The notes beneath the pieces were generated by a model. The model was not told where the DNA came from. It did not search any database and worked only from the letters and a program-made list of their open reading frames with translations. The position numbers and the translations under genes were made by a program. A stretch of 64,000 nucleotides of DNA from Apostichopus japonicus (taxonomy: Eukaryota; Echinodermata; Holothuroidea; Aspidochirotida; Stichopodidae): NCBI RefSeq assembly GCF_037975245.1, contig NC_092567.1, positions 2,961,214-3,025,213 of the forward strand, read 5' to 3'. Each line of letters opens with the position of its first letter. Positions within the stretch are counted from its first letter, which is position 1. Positions 25,795 to 40,220 of this stretch are shown here, piece by piece.

Positions 25795-25857
25795 TTACTT
25801 GCGCCTTGCCCGGTTGAATCTCGCCAGGCTTTTCTGATAACTCTCCTCATCGAATCC
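25795..25857 (-). CDS. Exon 3 of minus-strand host gene, probably terminal
   Basis: Read on the minus strand, a good acceptor (CCTTTTGTTTAG) at 25,863-25,858 opens a phase-0 exon encoding GFDEESYQKSLARFNRARRK followed by TAA (25,797-25,795). Its phase fits the end of the exon at 28,959-28,994. An alternative donor (CAA|GTAACT) at 25,798 would make this an internal 59-nt exon instead. The protein segment is charged and basic at the end. I do not recognise the family. The LTR retrotransposon begins 63 bp further along the gene, in its 3' UTR or a following intron and antisense to it. Confidence 0.6.
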   Translation of the reverse strand, partial: GFDEESYQKSLARFNRARRK

Positions 25858-27129
25858 CTAAACAAAAGGAAAATATAAGTAATGAATATGTATAAGATAA
25901 CACAGAAACAAAGACAATGCAGTATATAGTTAAATGTTGTAAATCATCATATGCATCCATATTAAAAGTGTTATTTCAGATAAATCGATTCATGTAACAT
26001 AAAACTTTGCATGTTTTCAAATGTCTTGACAAATTTCTTTTTATTATTAATATTTCAGTTATTATTTTAGGGATTTCTAACGAGTACGTCCTGCAAATAT
26101 TTGAGTACTGAACATGTTAAACACATGAAGGCTAAATCCATTAAACCATAGTCACTAATGCTGTAGTCGCTTTGATTCCATGCCTGAAAGGACTGATTTT
26201 TGAAGGTTGGATTATATAAAAAGGTTCTACTGTTTGCTTGAAATATTTCAAATAAGATATATAAATAACAAAATGAATAACATATGTAAACCCATATTGA
26301 CTCACAGCACGAGGATATAATCCTTTCCCAATCTATATAAAAGGTTTCTGTGTAAAACAGGATTACTGTACATGAATCAGTTCACTTATCGCCACACCTC
26401 ATCCTCTTCCCTGCCGGTAACCATCAAATGACCTACTCAGGGGATTTCCCCTTGATATCACGATGAATCAATCGATGCAACCCAATGTACTATCACACAT
26501 CGGTGCGATGCAGGGAAATGTTCCGTCCTGTTTATAAGCTGATCCCTTCTAGCTGAGTAGCCATTTTCAATTAAGTTGCAAAGTTTAGCATTCTCATCAT
26601 TATGAAAGTTCGACAATCCCTTTTAAACATTAATGTCATCGTTACAGAACCATGTCCAGGTCACTCAGCTCTCAGTATGTGCTTTTCTTAAGAATTCACA
26701 AATGTAGAAGCCAAATCAAATTGGACATTGACTCATGTGATTATGCAATAGTAAGGTGTGAGAAACCAGGAGATGGTGAAGGGGCAGCATTCTTAGGGTG
26801 TTAAAATGGCCAATATACCCCATTTCTGATGGTAACGATTTTGATCCATGTGGTTTATATATTTCCAGCTGGACCAACCCCTCTCCCTTCTTCCTCTAGA
26901 ACTTTGAAACCAATCGGATCATTTCGTGTAAAAGTTAAGTAAAATGTTGGATAGGCCGTGTCACTATACTGTTGTATCTTTAATAAGGAAATTCCCTGAA
27001 TTGATCATTATTGACATGTAACGGGATAGTTATTTTAGTTGATTATCTTGACCATGCTAGACTGGGTTCTGCTTTATGTTTTGTTTTGACAGAGCTTGTG
27101 TTATCATCAGCATATTTTATCTTCAGTGG
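25858..27129 (-). other. Intron of the minus-strand gene (first part)
   Basis: AT-rich and non-coding, with no terminal repeats or tandem arrays. No other gene seen. Confidence 0.5.
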
Positions 27130-27357
27130 AAAGCTATGAACGCCGGTGCCTTTCAATCATAAGGTCCCGAGTTCGAGTTACTCCAAGATTAATGTATGTC
27201 GTCCAGTTACAGAGTTGTTGACAATTGAAAATTCATAATAATGGACTTTAAATATGTATCTAAGAGACTGACTTCGGTGAGCTTGCGCCTTTGATAAGCC
27301 AATTATGTTTTTTTTTTTTGCGAGTTCCTGCTTGCAGGAGGATATTCAATACATACA
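27130..27357 (+). mobile_element. tRNA-derived SINE, copy 2 (5'-truncated)
   Basis: Collinear with copy 1 at 5143 from AACGCCGGTGCCTTTCAATC through the B box (GTTCGAGTT), the body and GAGTTCCTGCTTGCAGGAGG. It lacks the A box. A poly-T interruption lies at 27,308-27,321, and the tail is short (ATACATACATT). Divergence between the two copies suggests an old family. Confidence 0.8.
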
Positions 27358-28958
27358 TTAACAGTTAAAGTGTTAATTATAAATGCATATTGCGAAAGAC
27401 TATTAACAGTTTAAGCGTTAAATACGAAAAACAGAGTATTTCTTGCTAGCGTTACCTTATTTTCCCAAACTATAATTTAATCATCGATAAATCGTTCAGA
27501 TGTATAAACCAGTCAATTAACCGTTCCAATAACACCAGTTTACAAATTTAACGGTGGAAGGGGGGGGGGGCGGGGGTAAGGGGCGGACTAAGACCGATGT
27601 GAAAAATAAGCATAATTTTAATTCACTGCTAGCTCATTTTGACTAACTTTAGAAAGGTTTGGTAAAATATTCAGAAATTGGCTTTCACATTGCAAAAGAA
27701 AATACAGACTAAAAAAAAACGGTGACCGTATACAAAAAAAAAAATAAACTGTAACAGGTTGTGCTGATAAATAATCAATTAATTGGATATGAACCAGCGT
27801 AAACTATCTCGAAATCTTACTTGAGGCATTAAACTGACACACATTTGGAAAGTATATTGCTCAATAAATGTTTTTTTTTTTAAGTTGATGTTGGAAGAGA
27901 GTCAACTCTCATGCACGCAGCTTCATCCAAATCACTATAGTGTCGTTAGCTACTTACGCCGTTGCTGTCATGTCTTTTATATAAACAGACCTGAACTGGA
28001 GCTTACTTGATGCACCCCTCCTACATTTAATCCACTCTGTAATGGATTACGGTATGATGTCATCACTCAGTCACTAAAACATCAACCGTTCATTTTTACT
28101 AGTTTCCTTACATGTCTTATGACAACAGTTCGCTCCGAGTTAGTGATTTTATGACACAGTGTATGCTCTCGTTTCACAATGATTCATGATGCTATTACCC
28201 AACGGATACAATCCTAAACCATCCCCAACCCCTCCCCGACCCCAGGGAATGATTCTAATGATTTTAATATATCAAAGAATACCGGAGTAGAGATTTATGG
28301 TAGATTTGAGTAAAGACTTCTACAGTTAGCCCTTTGTGTGTAGAGAAAATTGTTACGCTATAAAAGTAACATTCAAAATGTTAAATTTTTTTTATCAGTT
28401 CCTTTCACGGTCAATAAATTGTGAACACAATTTTCAAGGAGAAATTAATGAACAAAGGATGTTCTACAAGAAAATTATAAATATCTTCTATAATACTTTT
28501 GGTATTGGTAACGAATTATGATATGCACATCAGCAGAGTGAAATAAAATAATCATGAAGCATCTACCAGCGGGAGGGGATTGACCGCTTAAAAGTTATAT
28601 TCCAATATTGTGTGAGGCTTGTAACACACCATAACACCTGACTTAACTTATTTTAAAGTCTATCCGTTTCTTTGTTTAGCATTTCTTTGATTGTGTGTGC
28701 GGAAGTAAGATTATTTAGGACGCATCTAAACTTGACATTGAGAACGGTGCTATCATCACTACGAGGTATACACTTGTAACTGGCCTATCTGAATTCCCTG
28801 TTCGATACACGATAATTATAAATCTTTCCCCGTGATGAGAAACAAAGTTTAATGCTCGTTTGTCTTATTTCTTTGTTTCACATTAATTAATACCTCTGTG
28901 TCTGTTACTAAAATTACCGTTACTAATTAACAGGAACATGAATATATGTCTCGCTTAC
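27358..28958 (-). other. Intron of the minus-strand gene (second part), with a possible microexon
   Basis: Mostly AT-rich with a G-run at 27,558-27,573. A minus-strand 33-nt segment (27,990-27,958) lies between CAG and a strong GTAAGT donor and would encode VCLYKRHDSNG in phase 0, compatible with both neighbouring exons. Its acceptor has no pyrimidine tract, so it is only a candidate alternative exon. Confidence 0.3.
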
Positions 28959-28994
28959 CTCTTCTCCTGGTAGTTTGCCATTGTCGTCACAGGC
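28959..28994 (-). CDS. Exon 2 of minus-strand host gene (36-nt microexon)
   Basis: On the minus strand the acceptor CTCTTCCTTTCAG (ending at 28,995) and donor GAG|GTAAGC (28,958-28,953) enclose exactly 36 nt encoding ACDDNGKLPGEE. It starts and ends in phase 0, matching the exon upstream (ends phase 0) and the exon at 25,795-25,857 (starts phase 0). Consensus splice sites together with phase agreement make chance unlikely. Function unknown. Confidence 0.65.
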
Positions 28995-30562
28995 CTGAAA
29001 GGAAGAGAAATATTATATTCATGAGATTTTGAAATTGAATTTCAGGAAAATATACTATAGCGAAGCAAAAAGTATATATATTTGGATCATATATCTTCAC
29101 AAATATCACAGTAAACTATTCCTGGCAGGTAAACGCATGCACATCTACATTGAACACCCTAAAGTCAATAAAGGAGACAGACTCGTCACTGTAAGATGCA
29201 CGGACTTAATAACATGAGTATAAACATCAGCTTTATCTTCAAATCCGTCATCACACACTGAGTGACGTCATTAAACACTGAGTGACGTCATCATAATGAA
29301 CTTCTCACGAGAAGAGAAAAGAGAGCAGTATTCAAAGATAAACCCCATAACCTCGTGGTTGTATCGATGTAATGGCAAAAAAAGAAAAATATTGGTTAGC
29401 CCACAGAGCATTATATTAGCTACCCCCAACACCCCCCCCCCCCCCCATCCCCCTTCGTCTTAGATGGTATGTTTCTATCGTAATGTTGATCGAGTAGAGA
29501 TATCATGCAAGTTTGGGAAATTCAGTTGTATGATGAACACATAAAATAAGAGCCACAAGGGAGAATTGAATAGACTAGTCTAGAAATGTTAACATTGCAA
29601 AACAATCCTGAAATATAATAAACCCTGTATAGATTACTTTCTTTCTAAATTTACCCTGGGTGTGTATATGTTTAATTGGTAGTTTGTACATGCGAACATA
29701 ATCAATTTTCCAATAGTTGACTCTCTCAGTTCAACGTTAGGCTGGGAACATTTAGACCAGTAAGCAACGGTCTGTAAATTAAGGATTATTTAGAGTGGGT
29801 TTATGTAACCGATACTCCCTACGTGTCTATTAGACTAGGCAGAAACCGCGTGAGCTCGACATTGCTTTGTCTCTATGTATTAGCTTACTCGGACTTGGTT
29901 TGGGTTGCTCATATACTCTATAGAACGCTGATAGGACTCGAGAGTGCCATACTAGAACCAAGTCGTCTCGGACTTGGGTCGGGATAAGGAATAGTTTGAC
30001 TCTACTACATCAGAGTGTTTCTTATCCAATAATATACAGACATATTGAATGGTTCTGATAGCAAGAGTACTAATAACAATAGGTACCATGTGTGGATACC
30101 AAGCCCGGATGTTGCATTATATTATCGTCAGCACTTAAATATAATTATGAAGTTACAAAAGTTAATTTGTCGGGTGGTAAATTTTACAAAATCAACCACA
30201 TTACTAGGTACTTAGAACACCCCCCCCCCCCTCTCCTCCCACTCGGGCCTGAGCTCCTTCAAGATACTGCTTTTTTTAAGCTTTTATTTAGCAGTTATTC
30301 AAAAGACGAAAGGAATATGACAAATATTTTAAAGAGGATGGTAGAAAAAGACGTTTCTTGAAAATGAATTAAAAACCTTTAAATTTAATCTTTTAGTTAA
30401 ACTTTTAAGTATTCACCTCTCCTTTAATTTTCCTAGTATGTTAAAGTACATGAAGTTGATGAAACCTACCTAAACAATCCATTTGTTTCTTAGTTTCAAG
30501 TTAAACCCAGATACGCCCTTTCATATATAAGCCTGCTTGGACCCACACATTCATATCAGTCA

Positions 30563-30564
<2 letters not shown>
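28995..30564 (-). other. Large intron of the minus-strand gene (start)
   Basis: Non-coding. It contains two adjacent CRE palindromes (29,273 and 29,283, in two copies of CACTGAGTGACGTCA) and C-runs at 29,431-29,445 and 30,221-30,231. The segment 30,500-30,560 (AAGCCTGCTTGGACCCACAC) is duplicated at 42,207-42,260. Confidence 0.5.

Positions 30565-30656
<92 letters not shown>
30565..30656. repeat. (TA)n microsatellite
   Basis: Uninterrupted TA dinucleotides, directly left of the CACTG-ended element. The right flank of that element is also TA-rich, so the element probably inserted into this tract. Confidence 0.95.
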
Positions 30657-30660
<4 letters not shown>

Positions 30661-30988
30661 CACTGTAAAAACACCTGGGTCATTTTGTGTGACCCATCTG
30701 CTGAGTCAGCCATACTGTACCCAGAAATGGGTCGTATTGGTTGAGTTATTACGTAAGATTGTTTGAAATTGTGAAATAGCTCGATGAAAGTTTGACTTTT
30801 TGCACTGGGTCACTCTCAAAGACTTTTCTCATTGGATAAGTTATGTCATGTGACCACTATCAGCGTTTTTGCATGACGCCTTTCGTAGACGACAGCTGAA
30901 CACCGTCACACAAATCTACAAACCATACGTAAATTCAGGACCAAGAAGGCAGTCTAAGTTGAATCAAAAACTTTGATGGGCTCTGAAA

Positions 30989-31055
30989 ATGGACACGTTT
31001 GTTAGTTCCGTCCTTGATGACTGGGGTTTGCCAATGTAAATACCAATATTCAAAG
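30989..31055 (+). pseudogene. Element A exon 1: N-terminal half of a SAM-like domain, one stop
   Basis: Reads MDTFVSSVLDDWGLPM, then TAA at 31,037-31,039, then IPIFKG up to a GTAAAT donor at 31,056. The D-WGL core and the AAAG|GTAA boundary align with exon 1 of element B (MEDLLKSWGFF...IKG), and both leave one base over at the junction. The in-frame stop suggests this copy is decayed. A weak candidate exon 2 lies at 31,849-31,956 (ends FNIKTDPKG, donor GTACTA). Confidence 0.55.
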
Positions 31056-32358
31056 GTAAATATACGCCAAAGTATGCTGACTAGTTCAGGCCACAGGCGC
31101 TCGCAACGTTAATTAGTTAAATACTATATTATAGTATGCCATTGTAGATATGATGATAGGCTAGGCCTAAGTAACATGTTATTAGTGCTGCGAGCGCCGT
31201 GGTTCAGACAAGCCCATAATTACCCTGATACAGTGATAGTGATACATAGATAGCTGTAATGTTAGACCTAACGTTTGGTCTTTGATAAAGCATAGGCCTA
31301 ACCTCACTACGTAAGTTTAACTAAATATAACGTTAGAGGCTAAGACTAGTATAATGTTACTTGTTAATAGCTACAGTATCTTGCTGAACAGAGAGTTAAC
31401 AGTGTGCTATTAAATGTAGTAAAACAGTAGCATAATCAGACTTTTTAGTGGGGGTGGGGGAGAGCTGAAGGGTAGCAAGGAGTCTGTGCAAGGGGAGGGA
31501 GACAAGATATGGGGAAGGAGTGTAAGGGGAGGGATAAAATTCTTGTATTTAAGGGGTGGACAAGATGTTAAATGGTTCATCATTTCTATCTTACTAATTT
31601 ACTTGTATGTCAATTTGGGGCAGATGGGGGTGACCAATTGGGGGCATTTCCCCTACTGCTGGTTATGCCACTGCAGTAAAATATGATATACTCCAACAAA
31701 CAGTCTTTGCCAAGACTATAGTCGGTGTAATTGAACAATTGAAGTTAACTATATATGTCCTATTTTTATCTGTGGACTATAGGTAGCATGGTACACAAAA
31801 GCCCATGGGAAACATCCTGCTACAGGCTATGCTACAGACTATCTTGAGGAAAGATTGCCCGAAAACGATCCCATGCCTTTAAGAAACAAGAAGCAACACC
31901 GAAAGAAGTAAAGAAGCCTACACCTGTAAAGTTCAACATAAAAACAGATCCAAAAGGTACTAATACCATTATCTTGAACAGTCTACATACAATATACTCA
32001 GTAAGGGATATGGGTCAATTTCTTTTAACTGTGTAGGCTAAGTAACTGATATTCCTACATCCTCAGTCATTCCTACTGGTATGTAATTAAATCGCATAAA
32101 ATGTCATGATGATTTTTCACTTATAACAGTCAGGTGCCAAGTTAAGTTGCTTGAACCTTAAACTTAGTATGTAGTTAGCCCTTTGTAAGTAGATGATCCC
32201 TCTATTTTTTCATGGAGGTCCAACGTCATTTGAGGTCAACAGAATCTTAAATCTGCTATGGTAATGATTCAAGTGAAAAGATTTGCTAATTATTTAAATT
32301 AGTGACAACAGAATTAAGTGTGCATTGAAAGCAGCAATTTATTTTCTTTCTTCCAAAG

Positions 32359-32688
32359 GTTGGGACCAATCTTCCTCAATTCATGGAAGATGAGCTTAAG
32401 CAAGATAGAACTCGAAAGCAGCCATTCGTCCTTGCATTTGGTGATAGAAGGTGTCCGACTCAGTCATTTGTGATCATCGAAGGGGTTGCTCTGCCAGCAA
32501 CAGATTTGATTGCAGCTTTTGATATTTGTTTCAAATCATTGTACTTGTTTGACATAGCCTACCCCTGCCAGTGTCAAACAACCTGGGAATTTATACACAA
32601 ATTCCTCTTTAAGCTTAGTGAAGGGAAAGGTAAGGTTTCGACATCCCCTTCAGTAAGAAGCCTACGTGCTTTTTTAAGTAGTCAGTAA
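32359..32688 (+). CDS. Element A last exon: conserved C-terminal domain
   Basis: After a pyrimidine-rich acceptor (TTTCTTTCTTCCAAAG) an open frame of 109 codons runs to TAA at 32,686. Key stretches are VGTNLPQFMEDELK, PFVLAFGD, FVIIEGVALP, AFDICFKSLYLFDIAYPCQC and TTWEF, ending RSLRAFL. From memory this resembles the C-terminal part of SAMD3-like and uncharacterised fish and invertebrate proteins that occur in many copies. Its homologue in element B shares FVI-E, D-C-K--Y-F---Y---C---W-FI and S-RSFRAF. Its start phase does not fit the candidate exon 2, so an exon may be missing. The function is unknown. Confidence 0.65.
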   Translation, partial: VGTNLPQFMEDELKQDRTRKQPFVLAFGDRRCPTQSFVIIEGVALPATDLIAAFDICFKSLYLFDIAYPCQCQTTWEFIHKFLFKLSEGKGKVSTSPSVRSLRAFLSSQ

Positions 32689-34342
32689 GAGAAAAAAAGG
32701 TATGTAAACAACTTTGTCAAAAGTAGTGTTTAATATGATTTATTTGGTTTTTTATACATTGTAACCTTTTATCGTATAATTTTCTCAAAACACATATAAG
32801 GGATATGAACATATCTCCTGTAAACCTTGGGCAGTGCAACATTAGGTTAACACTTAGTTTATGGTCATTAACATGATGGGATGATTACATGAGGTTTTTT
32901 TAATTTACATAATGTGACAAAGTTGTTTGCTATTTATGTTTGCATGTTATATTACCTTGAACAAGGGTTTAAGTTTCATTTGGTATTTGTTATTGTTAAG
33001 TTTAGAGGGACCAAAGAAGCAGAACTGCCTCACAAACAGTGGTGCAAAACTAGTGTTCCACCATACATCATACATGCACAACTAGCCAAAAGCATGACTG
33101 ATGTACATTTTTTGCCTGAGCAACTGAAAATTTAATACATATTGTAACATATTGGTGGTGCAAAAATATTCATTCACAGTGTTTCCATTTATTGATGACT
33201 TTTCAGTGATTATAAGTCTTGTACTGTATGTTATAAACAGCTTTTCCTCATTCAAATCTGATGCTGTTTTGGTACAAGAACTACTGAGGAAATTATCACC
33301 ATTGGGATATGCTTGCAAGATTTTATTAATTGGCAGCTGGCCATAGGGTTTTTCTTGCCCCACCAACCCACTGCAAAATATGTTTGATATTGTCTTTGAC
33401 TTTTGACATTGACAAAGCCCCCACCAAACATTGAGCTTTCCAAAATATTTGATTTCTTACAGCCACCATTGATGTACTTCATGTCTTCTTTGTATACCTA
33501 ACATTTTATACAATTGATAACTATGGAATGTTGTTTATTTATATTCTTTAAAAACAATTAGAAATGCTAGCTAATAATCAAATTACTACAGTGACTAAGG
33601 ATACAAGTAGAGAGTGAGTGCATGCTCCAGTCTTGATTAACTTTATATTACAAACACTGCAGCAAACCTAGCTCTGAGATCAACAATTAAAGTCTTTCAA
33701 GTAGTACAGAACATATTCCTCAGTGAACTAAAATTTGTGCACATGAATAAATGATCAGTTGTTTTAGTTAAGTATGTCAGGATTTTAAGGAACATTGCTT
33801 AGTTTCCAATGCTTCTCAGTTGGTACATTAGCCTTAGCCTATGTTCTTGTGTTCATTGTTTGTTTAGTTTTATGGGTATCACATTACTCTGATTTTTACT
33901 GTTACTATGATGTTCTAGTTGGAATAAAACAAAATGAATATCGATAATTATATGTGAAATAGAAGAAGTTGCATGCTTTATTGTAACACCACTTTGTGAT
34001 TTGAATAAATTAATTTATCTTTAGGAATCGAAGTCTTATGTCATTTCTTTTATAGCCTTCCTGCAACTGCAAATGTAAATTCAGCTTTGACCCATTTACG
34101 TGGTCAATTTTTTTGACCCAATCTGCTGGGCTGGTGGAGATTGCACTAACCACTGGGTCAAAAGCTGGGTCAAAGTAGCATATGGGTCAAAGTAGCGTAT
34201 GGGTCAAAATAACCCAGTTTTAGGTCAGATGTCAAATGACACAGATCCTTGGTCAAATTGACCCAAACCTGGGCTGGTGGAGATTCCACTAAGTTGCTGG
34301 GTCAAATTTGGGTCAAAAAATGACCCAAGTGTTTTTACAGTG

Positions 34343-36077
34343 TATATATACATTAATTTAAATAAATAATGAAATATAATCAATATGGATCCTTCAAATC
34401 CCATTACAACTCAAACTACTAACACCGATTAACATTTAATGATTGCTGTATTGCTGCATGCAGTGACGTCAGAGTTAAAGATTCTAGAGATGAAAATTAT
34501 CTATCGATATTTTCACCAATAAAACATTTTGACTAAGAAACACTGGTAGCACAATAGATTAATTTCTCTTTATATGTTTTTATCTGTTTGAATATTCTCT
34601 ATCTTAAAATTAAGAATGTTAATTCACAAGACAATAACTTCTATAAGGAGAGCACATAGGAGTCTACATGCAGAGAAAGAAGGACAACAATAATTAGAAA
34701 AATATGACGAAAGTGCTGGAGTACGAGCGTGGAAGGGAGACTTCATTTATTTGTACCAACGTGGTCACAAGGTTTCTAACGTATAATGTGTATTGTACAA
34801 TATATATACATCCTGGAGAAATAACTCCTCGTCCTAGGTCAATTGCAGATTTAACTTTAAATATAATTGTCGTTACCTCAGTATGGGGACCTAGACCCCC
34901 CCCCCCTTCCAATTAGAATCTCTAAGGAAGTTTGTTTTCATCTTTAATATATTATTTAAAAATAACGAATCAAACCATAGAAAGTGTGCCATTACAATAA
35001 GTAGGCAATACGTAGAATTTTATGACCAATTGTCTTTAATTGGGTTAAAGTTTACTGAATTAGAATAATGTCCTAAATTGCAACGTGTGATTAAATGAAT
35101 TACCACTTCAATAATGCGCACACACCTATCTAAACATTTACAGTTGTACAAGGTTTCGTTTCGTGTTAAATTAATAATATAATACAACAACGGATATGGC
35201 TGCTTTAGGACCACATGAATATGGTTCTATATCAGATGAAAGGACGTTGAAAGAGAGGAGTAGGGACAGTTTATAATAAACCATGGAAAGTAGTTGTTGT
35301 ATATCACCAACGGAAAGTAGAGCAAAAAACAAAGCTTAGGATCATGATAAAAGGGTCATGAAAACTTTGTAAAATCATCACAAAGGTTTCTAAAGTATAC
35401 TGTGAGCCTAACAGGAAGTAGACACTTGAGAACATGTAAGATTTCGCCTATTTCAAGAATGTCGGGTGAAATGAAGATCATATCCTAGATTAACGCTCTG
35501 ACATACAGTGACCTGTATTATATAATTATGTCGCAAACCTCACTGATCTGTAACAGTTTAAACAAATCTAATAAAAAGATATATTTTATTTTGTCAATAT
35601 CTTAAACTTAGAAATCACCAAGACTAGTTTTTAGTCTCTATAGCTATGCATACTGTAGCACTGTCATGCATGTAAACAAACATGTTTTAGTCCGTAGCGA
35701 CTGCAACATAATGCCTACAGCGATATAGACTATATGACTATGTTTTGTCTGTAATACCAGACAGTCGTATCTGTAAATCAGCTTAGTCTGTACTTAAGAC
35801 AAATCCCTCTTATATTATGACATCGTCAAAGGTGATGTTTCAGATATAGCATTAGTCATACCATTTTGGTCGCGAGGGATAATTCTTACATCAATAATGG
35901 TGTATCAAAAAAAAATCAGATTTAAAATCCCCAAAATTATCATCTGAAACATTTATATCTCTTCCGTTAACTCACTATTCCTTTGAGCGTTTTTTTTTTG
36001 GACAATTCCTATTGTATTGAGAAGACATGAACTATTCGTATGGAACACCCACTGTATCCTGCACTTAAGGTATTTTT
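34343..36077 (-). other. Intronic non-coding DNA
   Basis: One CRE palindrome (34,464), a C-run at 34,897-34,906 and otherwise plain AT-rich DNA. The start (GATCCTTCAAATCCC, 34,388) is duplicated at 42,297. Confidence 0.5.
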
Positions 36078-37192
36078 GACCCCGGTCACGCGTACATTTT
36101 CTCAGACATAACGATGGTCCGACCATGGTCCGACCATGGTACGATTTGCGTGTGACCGCTCTCTACTATGGTCTGACGATCGTCCGACCATCGTCCACTA
36201 AAGATGGTAATTAGCATCATTAGCCCCGAATTAACATGGTGCGACCATCGTTAGCAGGAATAACCATGCGTGTGACCGCAATTGCGTTGTCCGACTACGC
36301 ATTTTAGCATGAACACTGACCTCGGCCGGAAATCCCCGATTTCAATCCCTTGACATAGCGACGCGTGCCTAGATACATACGATGTAAACAAAACAAACCT
36401 GTACTGCACTGCACACTGTACACTAATACATGTACTGTACATACACACGTACGGTTTCTACCACAAAACAACACAACAATTAACACTCCGAACAATTCGA
36501 CAAGACAACTCGCAATGGCGGCCACTACTCACGGTAAAACCTGGGAGGAACAAGAAGTCCTGAGACTAATTGATATATTTTGGGGAGAGTAGATACAAAG
36601 TATGGTGGACAACACCGTCAGGAATAAGGAGGTGTTTAGAATGTGTGCGGATATGATGGCGAAAGAGGGATACGAACGGACGCATACACATTAGCGTGAG
36701 CAGTGCGTGCTGGGATTGCATATCCATAATATTTCGCTGTGTATTACGAATGAATATGCGCCTACACGCTCTCTGTCGGCGAACAGCGGCTTCTTGTCTT
36801 TGCAGGAATGCTTCTTCCAATATGTGACGCCTCCTTCGTAATACAAACCTCATAATAATAAAACAATGAAAGCGCTACTGCAAATTGAGCTTCCATCGCC
36901 ATCATCTACTACTTACATCTAATAACCCCGCGAAACATCGTCAAAACCGTGACCCTTGACCGACCCAACACAACTGCGCATGATAGCGTTGCAAAAGCAT
37001 AATTAACTCACCGATGCATGTGTTCGCGAATAACGATCGTCCGAATATAGTACAACGTCGTGTGAGTACGTGTGACCGCTACCGTAGTTAGTTTAAAGAT
37101 GGGATCGCTCGTAATTTCCTCGTAAATTCTGTCCGGACTATAGTTAAGAAACGATGGTCGGAAGATGAGATTTTATACGTGTGCCCGGAGTC
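36078..37192. mobile_element. Decayed Harbinger-like element with Myb/SANT gene remnant
   Basis: Imperfect terminal inverted repeats of about 27 bp: GACCCCGGTCACGCGTACAT on the left, and the reverse complement of the right end reads GACTCCGGGCACACGTATAA. Multiple CCGACCATGGTC-type words sit near the left end, and GTGTGACCGCT recurs near 36,150, 36,262 and 37,069. The internal gene remnant is a Myb/SANT-like (trihelix) domain, the second protein of PIF/Harbinger elements. The flanking TTT/TTA is close to the 3-bp duplication of that group but not exact. No transposase is seen, so it is probably non-autonomous. Confidence 0.6.
36515..36712 (+). pseudogene. Myb/SANT-like DNA-binding protein fragment
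   Basis: ATG at 36,515 gives MAATTHGKTWEEQEVLRLID, IFWGE, then TAG at 36,590. The same frame continues IQSMVDNTVRNKEVFRMCAD and MMAKEGYERTHTH, meets another stop, then REQC. The W-EE-VL-LIDI, R-K-VF and EKGYERT...EQC pattern is the Myb_DNA-bind_4/5 type found in Harbinger accessory proteins and their hosts. Two stops and loss of the second half make it a pseudogene. A better preserved relative is at 50,566. Confidence 0.7.
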
Positions 37193-40104
<2,912 letters not shown>

Positions 40105-40121
40105 TATATATATATTTATAT

Positions 40122-40218
<97 letters not shown>
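40105..40218. repeat. (TA)n microsatellite, right half
   Basis: TA-rich tract with TTTATATATACATACAT interruptions. It resembles the tract at 37,944-38,172 that the element appears to have split. Confidence 0.85.

Positions 40219-40220
<2 letters not shown>

Larger units (their letters stand above)
30661..34342. mobile_element. CACTG-ended DNA element A (3,682 bp) carrying a SAM-like gene
   Basis: The ends are perfect 16-bp inverted repeats if the flanking TA is included: TACACTGTAAAAACAC and its complement. TA on both sides may be the target duplication. Both subterminal regions are packed with TGGGTCA/TGACCCA words (30,674-30,745 and 34,090-34,325). Inside are exon-like pieces of a SAM-like protein gene and no recognisable transposase. 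CACTG termini with a short target duplication fit the CACTA-Mirage-Chapaev group; the superfamily is an inference. Element B at 42,434 is its sister. Confidence 0.85.
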
